Part shown: positions 1 through 6,482 of the stretch, one piece after another
How positions within the stretch are numbered: the stretch's first letter is position 1
Layout: every line of letters begins with the position of its first letter
NCBI GenBank assembly: GCA_964426915.1
Contig: CAYRTD010000120.1
Coordinates: forward strand, 1 to 12,348
DNA from: CAYRTD01 sp964426915
GTDB lineage: Bacteria; Bacteroidota; Bacteroidia; Bacteroidales; GCA-2748055
DNA length: 12,348 nt
Reading direction: 5' to 3'
The notes under the pieces: generated by a model
What the model saw: only the letters and a program-made list of their open reading frames with translations
The model's database searches: none
Told to the model about the DNA's origin: nothing
Position numbers and translations under genes: made by a program

Positions 1-153
1 GCGCCTACGCTAAAGCTTCAGCGACAGCGTGCGGAGGCACAAGCCCCAAAAAGCGCAGTTTACTGTTGTAAATGAGCATTTTTTTGGGGCAAGCATAACG
101 CAGATATCGGACTTTATGGACAAACACAATTTAGTGTCCGTCAATAGAGTATA
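1..153. repeat. Repeat-rich intergenic block with hairpin and element-end fragment
   Basis: There is no credible gene here. Positions 43-90 form an imperfect hairpin: GCCCCAAAAA pairs with TTTTTGGGGC, an inner GTTTAC pairs with GTAAAT (one wobble), and the loop is TGTT. Positions 100-127 (CGCAGATATCGGAC, then TTATGGACA and ACAC) match the right end of the 119-bp element at 154-272, so this looks like an end fragment or a variant copy with a different core. A 26-base spacer (128-153) ending in TCAATAGAGTA separates it from the full element. The same spacer, slightly diverged, sits next to the second full element. The first 40 bases contain only GC-rich inverted motifs such as AAGCTTCAGCG. Confidence 0.6.
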
Positions 154-272
154 GTGTCTGGATCATAATGTTCGAGATCAAGGCGCGCAAAAATTTTAAA
201 CCGCAGTATACTAATGTATTCGAGGATTTAAAATTTTTGCAGCAACGCAGATATCGGACATTATGGACAGAC
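154..272 (+). repeat. 119-bp palindromic element, copy 1
   Basis: This is an imperfect palindrome with ends GTGTCTGG and GGACAGAC. It has perfect 14-bp inner arms (GCAAAAATTTTAAA and TTTAAAATTTTTGC) and a central GTATACTAATGTAT that can fold further. It matches 6483-6601 on the opposite strand at 116 of 119 positions without gaps. The right end lies one base from the TAG stop of the minus-strand pgpH-like gene, so the element is the immediate 3' trailer of that gene. On the plus strand an ATG at 168 opens a 47-aa frame to 311 that begins MFEIKARKNFKPQYTNVF. The element could be a REP/BIME-like or MITE-like repeat that shapes mRNA 3' ends. No transposase is visible nearby, so the mobilising partner is unknown. 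Confidence 0.85.
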
Positions 273-273
273 T

Positions 274-2409
274 CTATTTGGGATATTCCACCCTGGCATG
301 ATAAATATTAATAAGCCGTTTCCGGAAAAGATCCTTTATAATGTTGATGTCTTTAATGGTCATGTCAACATTCTCAAACTGGTTTTCCTTTAATTGATAT
401 TCAATAATATTTTCTACCAGATCCCTGATAATCTCTTTATTCACGCTCTTCAGGCTTCTCGATGCAGCCTCAACGGAATCTGCCATCATTAGTATCGCCG
501 TTTCTTTGGAGTAAGGTTTCGGACCCGGGTAACTGAATTTTGCCACATCTACCTCAGCTTCAGGATAAGCTTTAAGATAGGAACGGTAAAAATACTGAAC
601 TGTGCTCGTCCCATGATGTGTCCTGATAAAATCAATAATAATTTCCGGCAGTTTATTCTTATGGGCCATCTCGACTCCCTTAGTAACGTGTCCAATGATC
701 TTTTTCGCGCTTTCCTCGAACTCGAGATTATCGTGGGGATTATAATTGGATGTGAGGTTCTCAATAAAATACACTGGTTCTTCCATTTTTCCTATATCAT
801 GATAGAGAGCCCCTGTTCTTACAAGCAAGGGATTGGCGCCTACAGCCAGTGAAGCTTCCTCTCCGAGATTAGCAACCTGGAGAGAATGCTGAAATGTTCC
901 CGGAGCCTTTTCAGCCAGACGGCGCAGTAAAGGCTGATTTGTATCAGATAACTCCACAAGAGTTGCGTCGGATATAAATCCGAAGAGCTTCTCAAATATA
1001 TAGATAAGCGGATAAGAAGCCAGGACTAGCATAGCATTACCAGCAAACCATGCATAATTCACATAATTTATGCTGTCTATCTGTCCCTCCTGCAACACGC
1101 TGTAACCTGTATAAATAAGACTGTAGGAAAGAAAAGCAAAGAAGGCAGACACAAATAATACTCCCCTCCGGTAAAGATTCCGCAAGGTAAAAATAGTTAC
1201 CACTCCCGCAATAAAATTCATATACACAAACTCGAAGCCATTCGGAGCCCAGAATCCGATTAGCAGAATGGTTACCAAATGCACAAAGATTGCGATCCGG
1301 GCATCATAAAATGTCTTGATTATGATGGGTAAAATAACAAAAGGAATAATATAGATATTGACATTATCTGATTTTACTGCCAGTGATCCAAGAAAAGACA
1401 TTGTAACCACCAGCATAAGAATAAAAAAGGTCTTGGTTCCGCTTTGCAATACCTCATGCCGGAAATGATAAAGAAAAAGATACAGAATAAGAAAAGCGAG
1501 AATAACCAGCAGGATCTGACCAGCAAAAATAATATCATAATTTCTCTTGACATTACTATTACTTTCGTATTCTCTCTTAAGGGATTGTATTATCTGATAC
1601 TTCTCTTTGGTTACAGGTTCACCGATCCCAATAATCTTTTCCCCCGCCTGGACCATTCCTTCTGTAAGAGATAGTTCCGACATCCTTCTCTCTCTCATTC
1701 TGGCAGAAATGAGCTCATTATAATGTAGATTAGGTTCCAGAAGTTCAACCGGATCAATATATGAGGTGAAAAGCCGGTTATTACTGACTCCGGACTGTAA
1801 TTCAGAGGCAATAGCCCGCAGTTCAGCAGAAAAGAACTCATAGGCTGATTTTTGGGAAAAAACCATGGATGTTGCTTTTTCCTCAACTACCTGGTTTTCT
1901 ATCACATTAATGAAATGAGGGATATTGGAGTTATTTTCCAGATGGGCCGGTGTGTCAACGATGCCTCGTTGGTAAATTCGACTAATTAATGAGATGATCC
2001 GTTGCTTGTATGAAGTATACAGGGAATCTTTCGAAAGAGAACTTCCGGGCAGATACTTGATGCCTGAGGAAGTAAGGAAATTTTCATACTTCTCTTTTGC
2101 CTGGGGAAAAAGTGTTTGATTAAATTTTTCAATTTGCTCATTTAAAACCGTTGTATCGAGAGTAAAATAGGGCTGAAATTCGCTCATAAGACTGTCGCGC
2201 TCCTTCTCCAGAACTTCATCAGTCTTATATATCGGAAAATCGAAGGGTGCCACAAGTGTTTCGTGCATCCAGGGTTTTCCTCTTTGAAATTCATATCTGA
2301 ATTTACCTTCTTTGGGAAACATTGCTGACAGAGCTGCAATGGAAAGTATAAAAAGAAAATAAATTCTCCATTTCCTGAGCCTTGCTTTCAGATCTTCGAA
2401 TCGCGACAT
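274..2409 (-). CDS. pgpH: 7TM-HD family phosphohydrolase, probable cyclic di-AMP phosphodiesterase (PgpH-like)
   Basis: The 711-aa product is an inner-membrane protein. It has one N-terminal membrane segment (about 16-31), a charged extracytoplasmic domain (about 50-285), seven hydrophobic helices (about 292-478) and a cytoplasmic HD domain (about 500-665). The metal-site residues are visible: H508 in GTFQHSL, H537-D538 in LYHDIGK, H574 in GHVTKG, H598-H599 in RTHHGT and D644 in MMADSVEA. This order and spacing match the 7TM-HDED/HD family, in which Listeria PgpH hydrolyses c-di-AMP to pApA. The same activity here is inferred by family. Length is normal and the reading frame is intact. The ATG start follows an A/T-rich leader with no Shine-Dalgarno site, as is usual in Bacteroidota. 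The gene is transcribed alone, and its stop abuts a 119-bp palindromic repeat. The next gene upstream is divergent. Confidence 0.93.
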   Translation of the reverse strand: MSRFEDLKARLRKWRIYFLFILSIAALSAMFPKEGKFRYEFQRGKPWMHETLVAPFDFPIYKTDEVLEKERDSLMSEFQPYFTLDTTVLNEQIEKFNQTLFPQAKEKYENFLTSSGIKYLPGSSLSKDSLYTSYKQRIISLISRIYQRGIVDTPAHLENNSNIPHFINVIENQVVEEKATSMVFSQKSAYEFFSAELRAIASELQSGVSNNRLFTSYIDPVELLEPNLHYNELISARMRERRMSELSLTEGMVQAGEKIIGIGEPVTKEKYQIIQSLKREYESNSNVKRNYDIIFAGQILLVILAFLILYLFLYHFRHEVLQSGTKTFFILMLVVTMSFLGSLAVKSDNVNIYIIPFVILPIIIKTFYDARIAIFVHLVTILLIGFWAPNGFEFVYMNFIAGVVTIFTLRNLYRRGVLFVSAFFAFLSYSLIYTGYSVLQEGQIDSINYVNYAWFAGNAMLVLASYPLIYIFEKLFGFISDATLVELSDTNQPLLRRLAEKAPGTFQHSLQVANLGEEASLAVGANPLLVRTGALYHDIGKMEEPVYFIENLTSNYNPHDNLEFEESAKKIIGHVTKGVEMAHKNKLPEIIIDFIRTHHGTSTVQYFYRSYLKAYPEAEVDVAKFSYPGPKPYSKETAILMMADSVEAASRSLKSVNKEIIRDLVENIIEYQLKENQFENVDMTIKDINIIKDLFRKRLINIYHARVEYPK

Positions 2410-2470
2410 ATAGTAATTTTACCTTTAGATAACGAATATAAAACTTATTTGTTTAATAAATACAGATCAG

Positions 2471-2478
2471 CAAAATTA
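2471..2478 (-). promoter_or_regulatory. Candidate -7 box for the pgpH-like gene
   Basis: On the minus strand this reads TAATTTTG, a full match to the Bacteroidota -7 consensus TAnnTTTG, about 60 bases ahead of the start codon. No TTG or TTTG lies at the usual 17-23 base spacing upstream (the nearest candidates give gaps of 12 or 27), so only half of the promoter is supported. Confidence 0.35.
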
Positions 2479-2605
2479 ATAAACCGAAGTCAAGAATTAT
2501 CTTAACAACTGACCTTTCCTTGCTCCGTTGAGTCTTTTGCCATGCGCCTGCGATAAGGCCTTCACCATGAACCTGCATTGTCGCTCTTTAAAATAAATTA
2601 TATAA

Positions 2606-2755
2606 CTATTCAGGTCTTGTAAAACTTAGGAATGAATTAAGAAATATTGAACTAAGATGAAATTCCAAAAAATTATTCGCCACCTTTGTAGTTACAAACT
2701 CATTAATCCGAGTCAAATCCTCATAAAATCCACTACCTGAGGTATCATCTTTCAT
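2606..2755 (-). CDS. Possible small ORF, 49 aa, function unknown
   Basis: An ATG at 2755 opens an uninterrupted frame of 49 codons ending in TAG at 2608-2606. The product begins MKDDTSGSGFYEDLTRIN and continues with an amphipathic, phenylalanine-rich half (NNFLEFHLSSIFLNSF). The composition is protein-like rather than repeat-like, and the leader is A/T-rich as for other genes here. I do not recognise the family. It could be a real small protein, the decayed end of a lost gene, or chance in AT-rich DNA. It lies upstream of pgpH on the same strand, about 200 bases away, and no -7 box is evident in front of it. Confidence 0.25.
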   Translation of the reverse strand: MKDDTSGSGFYEDLTRINEFVTTKVANNFLEFHLSSIFLNSFLSFTRPE

Positions 2756-2896
2756 AATTTATTTTACCTTTATAATAAATGGTGTTAACCCTCAGAGGTG
2801 CCCCCTGAACCCTTGTTTTCGGAGTAGAACCTCAACCAAACTTCTCGTCTGCCCTAGCCCCTAGCGAACGCGAAGGAGGATTAAACAATCAACAAA

Positions 2897-3673
2897 ATGG
2901 ATATTAAAACCGGTATTTGCCTGCAGTCGTTCATCCCTGTAAGACTTGAACCTTCAGAAAAAGCAGAAATGGTTACCCAACTGCTGTTTGGTGAACTTTT
3001 TTCCGTATCAGAACATAACAGGGAAACCCGTTTCAGCCTAATTAAAAATGAAAGCGACGGTTATGAAGGATGGATAGACGAGAAAACAATTACCTATATT
3101 CCTGAAAAAAAACTGGAAATTTTAAGATCGTACCCGGAAAAAATCGTTCGAAAAAGGGAATACCGTATAGTAGACGTTCATAAAAAGGAAATGTGGTTAA
3201 GCGCAGGAAGTGTATTGAGAATAGAACCCGGTAATAATATTTACGGTACCCTTTCGATGTACACCCAGGATATGAAAGACTACAGTGCAAGGGAAATTGC
3301 AGAACAGGCAGCAGGAGAATGGGTCAATGTGTCCTATCTCTGGGGAGGCAAAACTGTTTTCGGAACCGATTGTTCCGGTCTTGTTCAGAATATTTTCAAA
3401 CAAGCAGGTTTAAACATCCCGCGTGATGCAAGTCTTCAGTTTGATCTGGGCAAAAGTGTTAATTTTATCTTCGAAGCTCAACCCGGTGATCTGGCTTTCT
3501 TTGACAATGAAGAAGGAATTATTAATCATGTAGGCATGATTCTTTCCGGAAACCGCATATTACATGCCTCCGGAAAGGTAAAAATAGACCTCTTAGATCA
3601 GCAGGGAATATATTCAAGCGAAAAAGGGAACTATACCCACAAGTTGAGAGTAATGAGGAATTTAATAGATTAG
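2897..3673 (+). CDS. SH3-domain NlpC/P60 (C40) cysteine peptidase
   Basis: The 258-aa product has an N-terminal bacterial SH3-like domain (about 8-70, including GYEGWID), a linker with a second SH3-like stretch (about 85-120), and a C-terminal NlpC/P60 domain (about 130-255). The catalytic residues are visible: C159 in GTDCSGL, H211 in INHVGM and a third polar residue at H223 in ILHASG. The family cuts gamma-D-glutamyl-diaminopimelate bonds in peptidoglycan peptides. The architecture resembles YkfC-type enzymes used in muropeptide recycling. There is no signal peptide or lipobox at the N terminus (MDIKTGICLQSF), which argues for a cytoplasmic recycling role, by inference. An in-frame stop at 2882-2884 fixes the ATG at 2897 as the only reasonable start. 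The gene stands alone and is followed by a pyrimidine-rich tract. Confidence 0.9.
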   Translation: MDIKTGICLQSFIPVRLEPSEKAEMVTQLLFGELFSVSEHNRETRFSLIKNESDGYEGWIDEKTITYIPEKKLEILRSYPEKIVRKREYRIVDVHKKEMWLSAGSVLRIEPGNNIYGTLSMYTQDMKDYSAREIAEQAAGEWVNVSYLWGGKTVFGTDCSGLVQNIFKQAGLNIPRDASLQFDLGKSVNFIFEAQPGDLAFFDNEEGIINHVGMILSGNRILHASGKVKIDLLDQQGIYSSEKGNYTHKLRVMRNLID

Positions 3674-3697
3674 GATTATAAAGGATTTGACAACATT

Positions 3698-3797
3698 CCC
3701 CCCCACTCCCCCACTTTCATTCTTACTTCTTACTTCTTACTTCTCCCTACCTCCCCCCAGTTTAATCCCCTCCCATCCCATCCCCTCAAATCTTTTT
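3698..3797 (+). repeat. Pyrimidine-rich tract with heptamer repeats and a G-quadruplex motif
   Basis: About 100 bases of the plus strand are almost entirely C and T. The tract contains C7 (3698-3704), C5 (3708-3712), 3.6 tandem copies of TTCTTAC (3720-3744), C6 near 3754, and CCCC-T-CCC-AT-CCC-AT-CCCC at 3767-3785. On the minus strand the last block is a canonical four-run G-quadruplex motif with loops of 1-2 bases. The tract lies between the NlpC/P60 stop and the cysD -7 box and fills the place where a -33 element would be expected. Any effect on cysD expression is inference. The tandem repeat is likely to vary in length between strains. Confidence 0.75.
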
Positions 3798-3800
3798 TAC

Positions 3801-3808
3801 TATATTTG
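3801..3808 (+). promoter_or_regulatory. Candidate cysD -7 promoter box
   Basis: TATATTTG is a full match to the Bacteroidota -7 consensus TAnnTTTG. It ends 27 bases before the cysD ATG at 3836 and would give a very short leader. No TTG exists 17-23 bases upstream because that stretch is the C-rich G-quadruplex block, so a -33 element is missing or replaced. Confidence 0.5.
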
Positions 3809-3835
3809 TGCATTAATTCGGAGAAACAGAGAGAA

Positions 3836-4741
3836 ATGGAAAAATACACCTTAACTCACCTGAGAGAGCTTGAATCTGAGTCAATGTATGTGATCAGGGA
3901 AGTCGCTGCACAATTTGAAAAACCGGCATTGTTATTCTCAGGAGGAAAAGATTCTATTGTTATGTATTACCTGGCAAGGAAGGCTTTCTGGCCATCACCG
4001 GTACCTTTTCCCTGTATGCATATTGATACGGGGCATAATTTCCCGGAAACACTGGAATTCAGAGACAGGTTGATGGAGAATACCGGAGGAAAATGCATTG
4101 TGGCCTACGTACAGGAATCCATAGATTCCGGAAAAGCTATTGAAGAAAAGGGCATGAACGCCAGCCGGAATATGCTGCAAACCGTAACCTTGCTGGATGC
4201 TATTGAAAAGTACAAATTTGATGCGGCACTTGGGGGTGGACGACGCGATGAGGAAAAGGCAAGGGCCAAGGAAAGGTTTTTTTCGCACCGGGATGATTTT
4301 GGCCAGTGGGATCCGAAAAATCAGCGTCCCGAGCTCTGGAACATCTTCAACGGAAAGAAAAATATGGGTGAACATTTCCGGGTTTTTCCACTAAGCAACT
4401 GGACAGAAATGGATGTCTGGCAATATATTTTACTCGAAGATATTGAAATCCCTTCCCTTTATTACACACATAAAAGAGAGGTGTTCCTGAGAGACGGTAC
4501 CTGGCTTGCAACTGCACCCTTTATGGAAATGAAGGAAGATGAAAAACCCGCTCTCAGGGATGTAAGATGCAGAACCATAGGCGACATAACCTGCACAGGT
4601 CTTACCCTGTCCACAGCAAACAGCCTTGAAGATATTATTAATGAGGTTGCCGCAACGAGAGTAACGGAAAGAGGCGGAAGATACGATGACAAAAGATCTG
4701 AGGCGGCTATGGAAGACAGGAAGAAGGAAGGGTATTTTTAA
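3836..4741 (+). CDS. cysD: Sulfate adenylyltransferase subunit 2 (CysD)
   Basis: This is the catalytic subunit of ATP sulfurylase, which joins sulfate and ATP to give APS and pyrophosphate in the cytoplasm; CysN drives the reaction with GTP hydrolysis. The 301-aa product matches the family length (E. coli CysD is 302 aa). Visible motifs are the PP-loop SGGKDS (35-40), HIDTGHNFPE (62-71), LGGGRRDEEKARAKER (132-147) and the C-terminal ERGGRYDDKRSEAAMEDRK segment with the KKEGYF end. The frame is open back to a TTG at 3806, but that codon lies inside the TATATTTG promoter-like box. The ATG at 3836, after AGAGAGAA, gives the normal family N terminus (MEKYTLTHLRELE). The partner gene cysN lies 454 bases downstream rather than directly adjacent. 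No cysC or cysH is in the window. Confidence 0.96.
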   Translation: MEKYTLTHLRELESESMYVIREVAAQFEKPALLFSGGKDSIVMYYLARKAFWPSPVPFPCMHIDTGHNFPETLEFRDRLMENTGGKCIVAYVQESIDSGKAIEEKGMNASRNMLQTVTLLDAIEKYKFDAALGGGRRDEEKARAKERFFSHRDDFGQWDPKNQRPELWNIFNGKKNMGEHFRVFPLSNWTEMDVWQYILLEDIEIPSLYYTHKREVFLRDGTWLATAPFMEMKEDEKPALRDVRCRTIGDITCTGLTLSTANSLEDIINEVAATRVTERGGRYDDKRSEAAMEDRKKEGYF

Positions 4742-5195
4742 TGAAACCCAATTTTCAGGGGCCTCTGACGAACTGAAAATGGCTGGTTGAATTAAATGCT
4801 GAGCGCAGCCGAAGTATCCCATAAACCATAAAGGTGAACTGACAGGACCTTGAGAAAAAACGAAGGCATAAAACGATAATGACATTTACGTGGCACTGAC
4901 TATCAAAAAGCAGCAAAGCAGAATAGACTGACCACTACCGTTTATTAGCACGGCGGCCGATGGAAAGCGAAGCCGAGGGTTCGTTTTGGCTTGATTTTTT
5001 GCATACTTTTTGATCAGGCAAAAAGTATGAGAAGATAATTATTAAACAACTGTTTAGATGGTAGCAAATAATGTCATCAGTAAAGCAGTTAGATATCTCT
5101 GCTGAATTTCGTCAGAAATTCAATTGGATCGGTAACCATAATGCTGAACGAAGAATTAAATTAAACTTAATAGAAAACAAAGAATTCACCATAAA
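4742..5195. other. Unusually long cysD-cysN spacer
   Basis: These 454 bases separate two genes that normally sit within a few bases of each other. The first 200 bases show no long ORF and no clear motif. Positions 4948-5029 read like an interspersed intergenic repeat: a GC-rich start (CGGCGGCCGATGGAAAGCG), then TTCGTTTTGGCTTGATTTTTT and a perfect hairpin at 5002-5029. An ATG at 4960 opens a 17-aa frame (MESEAEGSFWLDFLHTF) that ends inside the hairpin and is probably not a gene. The last part (5071-5199) is a 42-aa ORF coupled to cysN. The spacer could be the scar of a repeat insertion, or of loss of a gene such as cysC, but no CysC motif remains. Confidence 0.6.
5002..5029. repeat. Perfect 10-bp inverted repeat hairpin in the cysD-cysN spacer
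   Basis: CATACTTTTT (5002-5011) and AAAAAGTATG (5020-5029) are perfect reverse complements around an 8-base loop (GATCAGGC). No T-run follows on either strand, so it is not a typical intrinsic terminator. It may act as an RNA stem between the two coding parts of a cysDN transcript, or be the end of an interspersed repeat. Confidence 0.7.
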
Positions 5196-5199
5196 ATGA
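5071..5199 (+). CDS. Small ORF, 42 aa, overlapping the cysN start (ATGA)
   Basis: ATG at 5071 opens 42 codons that end in TGA at 5197-5199. This overlaps the cysN ATG at 5196 as ATGA, the classic arrangement for translational coupling. The product begins MSSVKQLDISAEFRQKFNW and is polar and basic, without a signal peptide or membrane segment. An in-frame stop just upstream (TAG at 5062-5064) shows it is not the tail of a longer open frame. The leader AGCAAATA is A-rich, as is typical of Bacteroidota starts. I do not recognise it. It might be a real leader peptide or small protein, or a residue of a lost gene. Its codon use looks ordinary, but the evidence is mainly the overlap. Confidence 0.4.
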   Translation: MSSVKQLDISAEFRQKFNWIGNHNAERRIKLNLIENKEFTIK

Positions 5200-6479
5200 G
5201 TAAAGAAAAAGAAAAATCTGCTCCTGGTTATCTGGATATGCAGTTACTGAGATTTACTACTGCAGGTAGTGTGGACGATGGGAAGAGCACATTGATAGGG
5301 AGGCTTTTATATGATAGTAAATCCATCTTCGAAGATCAGATGGAAGCTGTAAAGCTTGCCAGTGAACGCCGCGGTGACGAGCATGTTAACCTTGCCCTTC
5401 TTACTGACGGGTTAAGGGCTGAAAGAGAGCAGGGAATTACCATTGATGTGGCATATCGTTATTTCGCTACTCCAAAACGGAAATTCATAATTGCTGATAC
5501 ACCGGGACATATTCAGTATACCCGCAATATGGTAACAGGAGCTTCAACAGCCAACCTGGCTATCATTCTTGTCGATGCACGTAACGGAGTACTTGAACAA
5601 ACGATCAGGCACTCTTACATAGCATCCCTTCTTCGTATCCCACACGTGGTTATATGCATAAATAAAATGGATCTGGTTGATTATAGCGAAGAACGTTTCG
5701 AAGAGATTAAAGACCATTTTAACAGCTTTGCTTCCAAACTGGATATTCAGGATGTACGTTTTATTCCTATCAGCGCCCTTAAAGGCGATAATGTGGTAGA
5801 CCGCAGTGAGAAAATGAGCTGGTATGATGGCCCCACTTTGCTCTATCTCCTGGAAAATATTCATATTGCGAGTGACCGGAATTTTATAGACAGCCGCTTT
5901 CCCGTCCAGTACGTTATCCGCCCGCAGTCGGAAAAACATCCCGACTACAGGGGCTATGCAGGAAGAATTGCTTCCGGTATCTTTAAAAAAGGGGATAAGG
6001 TAAAAGTCCTTCCTTCCGGCATATCTTCTTCCATCAAATCCATCGATACAATGAACGGAGAACTGGATGAAGCCTTTACACCCATGTCTGTTACTATGAC
6101 CCTGGATGATGATATTGACATCAGCAGGGGAGATATGATCGTAAGAGATAACAAGGAACCTGTATCAGGCCAGGAGCTTGATATGATGATCTGCTGGTTA
6201 AATGAAAAACCACTGAACCCAAGCGGTAAATATCTTTTACGGCATACCACAATGGAGTCCCGCTGTATGATCAAAGACATTTCCTATAAGGTAAACATAA
6301 ATAACCTGGAAAATAACTACGAGGATCTTGATGTTTCACTTAATGAAATCGCACGGATTAAAGTAAAAACAGCAAAGCCTGTTTTCTTCGACCCTTATCG
6401 CAGGAATCGTCAGACCGGTTGTTTGATATTGGTGGAGGAGGGTACGAATAATACTGTTGGAGCGGCGATGATTGTTTAA
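5196..6479 (+). CDS. cysN: Sulfate adenylyltransferase subunit 1, GTPase (CysN)
   Basis: This is the GTPase partner of CysD in the ATP sulfurylase complex; it couples GTP hydrolysis to APS formation. The 427-aa product has an EF-Tu-like GTP-binding domain at about 15-235, with P-loop GSVDDGKS (24-31), the switch region LLTDGLRAEREQGITIDVAYRYF, G3 DTPGH (101-105) and G4 NKMD (156-159). Beta-barrel domains follow, ending in the family-typical FDPYRRNRQTGCLILVEEGTNNTVGAAMI. It is shorter than E. coli CysN (475 aa) and lacks the fused APS kinase domain found in NodQ/CysNC proteins. All core motifs are present, so the gene looks complete. The ATG start overlaps the stop of a 42-aa ORF. A copy of the 119-bp palindromic element starts 1-3 bases after the TAA stop. 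Confidence 0.96.
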   Translation: MSKEKEKSAPGYLDMQLLRFTTAGSVDDGKSTLIGRLLYDSKSIFEDQMEAVKLASERRGDEHVNLALLTDGLRAEREQGITIDVAYRYFATPKRKFIIADTPGHIQYTRNMVTGASTANLAIILVDARNGVLEQTIRHSYIASLLRIPHVVICINKMDLVDYSEERFEEIKDHFNSFASKLDIQDVRFIPISALKGDNVVDRSEKMSWYDGPTLLYLLENIHIASDRNFIDSRFPVQYVIRPQSEKHPDYRGYAGRIASGIFKKGDKVKVLPSGISSSIKSIDTMNGELDEAFTPMSVTMTLDDDIDISRGDMIVRDNKEPVSGQELDMMICWLNEKPLNPSGKYLLRHTTMESRCMIKDISYKVNINNLENNYEDLDVSLNEIARIKVKTAKPVFFDPYRRNRQTGCLILVEEGTNNTVGAAMIV

Positions 6480-6482
6480 AGT

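Larger units (their letters stand above)
2410..2896. other. Divergent intergenic region between pgpH and the NlpC/P60 gene
   Basis: The 487 bases hold leaders for two divergent genes. The left part is AT-rich and contains the candidate pgpH -7 box. The middle holds a possible 49-codon minus-strand ORF (2606-2755). The right part (2775 to about 2836) resembles a segment at 12145-12206 upstream of the Sus operon, with an identical 14-mer and an identical 8-mer at nearly the same spacing. An AAGGAGG motif at 2873-2879 lies 17 bases before the NlpC/P60 ATG, too far to act as a normal Shine-Dalgarno site. No convincing complete promoter was found for the plus-strand gene. Confidence 0.6.

Noticed and set aside
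2873..2879. AAGGAGG as Shine-Dalgarno site of the NlpC/P60 gene
   Set aside because: It ends 17 bases before the ATG, too far for normal pairing, and Bacteroidota rarely use this signal.
3720..3744. Heptamer repeats as a CRISPR array
   Set aside because: The units are contiguous 7-mers with no spacers, and no cas genes are present. It is a simple tandem repeat.
3806..3835. TTG start giving a 311-aa CysD
   Set aside because: The TTG lies inside the TATATTTG promoter-like box, and the extra ten residues do not belong to the CysD family. The ATG at 3836 gives the normal N terminus.
4430..4885. 151-aa minus-strand ORF over the cysD end and spacer
   Set aside because: It is mostly antisense to cysD and has no recognisable domain or protein-like composition.
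5002..5029. Hairpin as a rho-independent terminator of cysD
   Set aside because: No T-run follows the stem on either strand.
5544..5939. 131-aa ORF antisense to cysN
   Set aside because: It is a shadow of the well-supported cysN reading frame.
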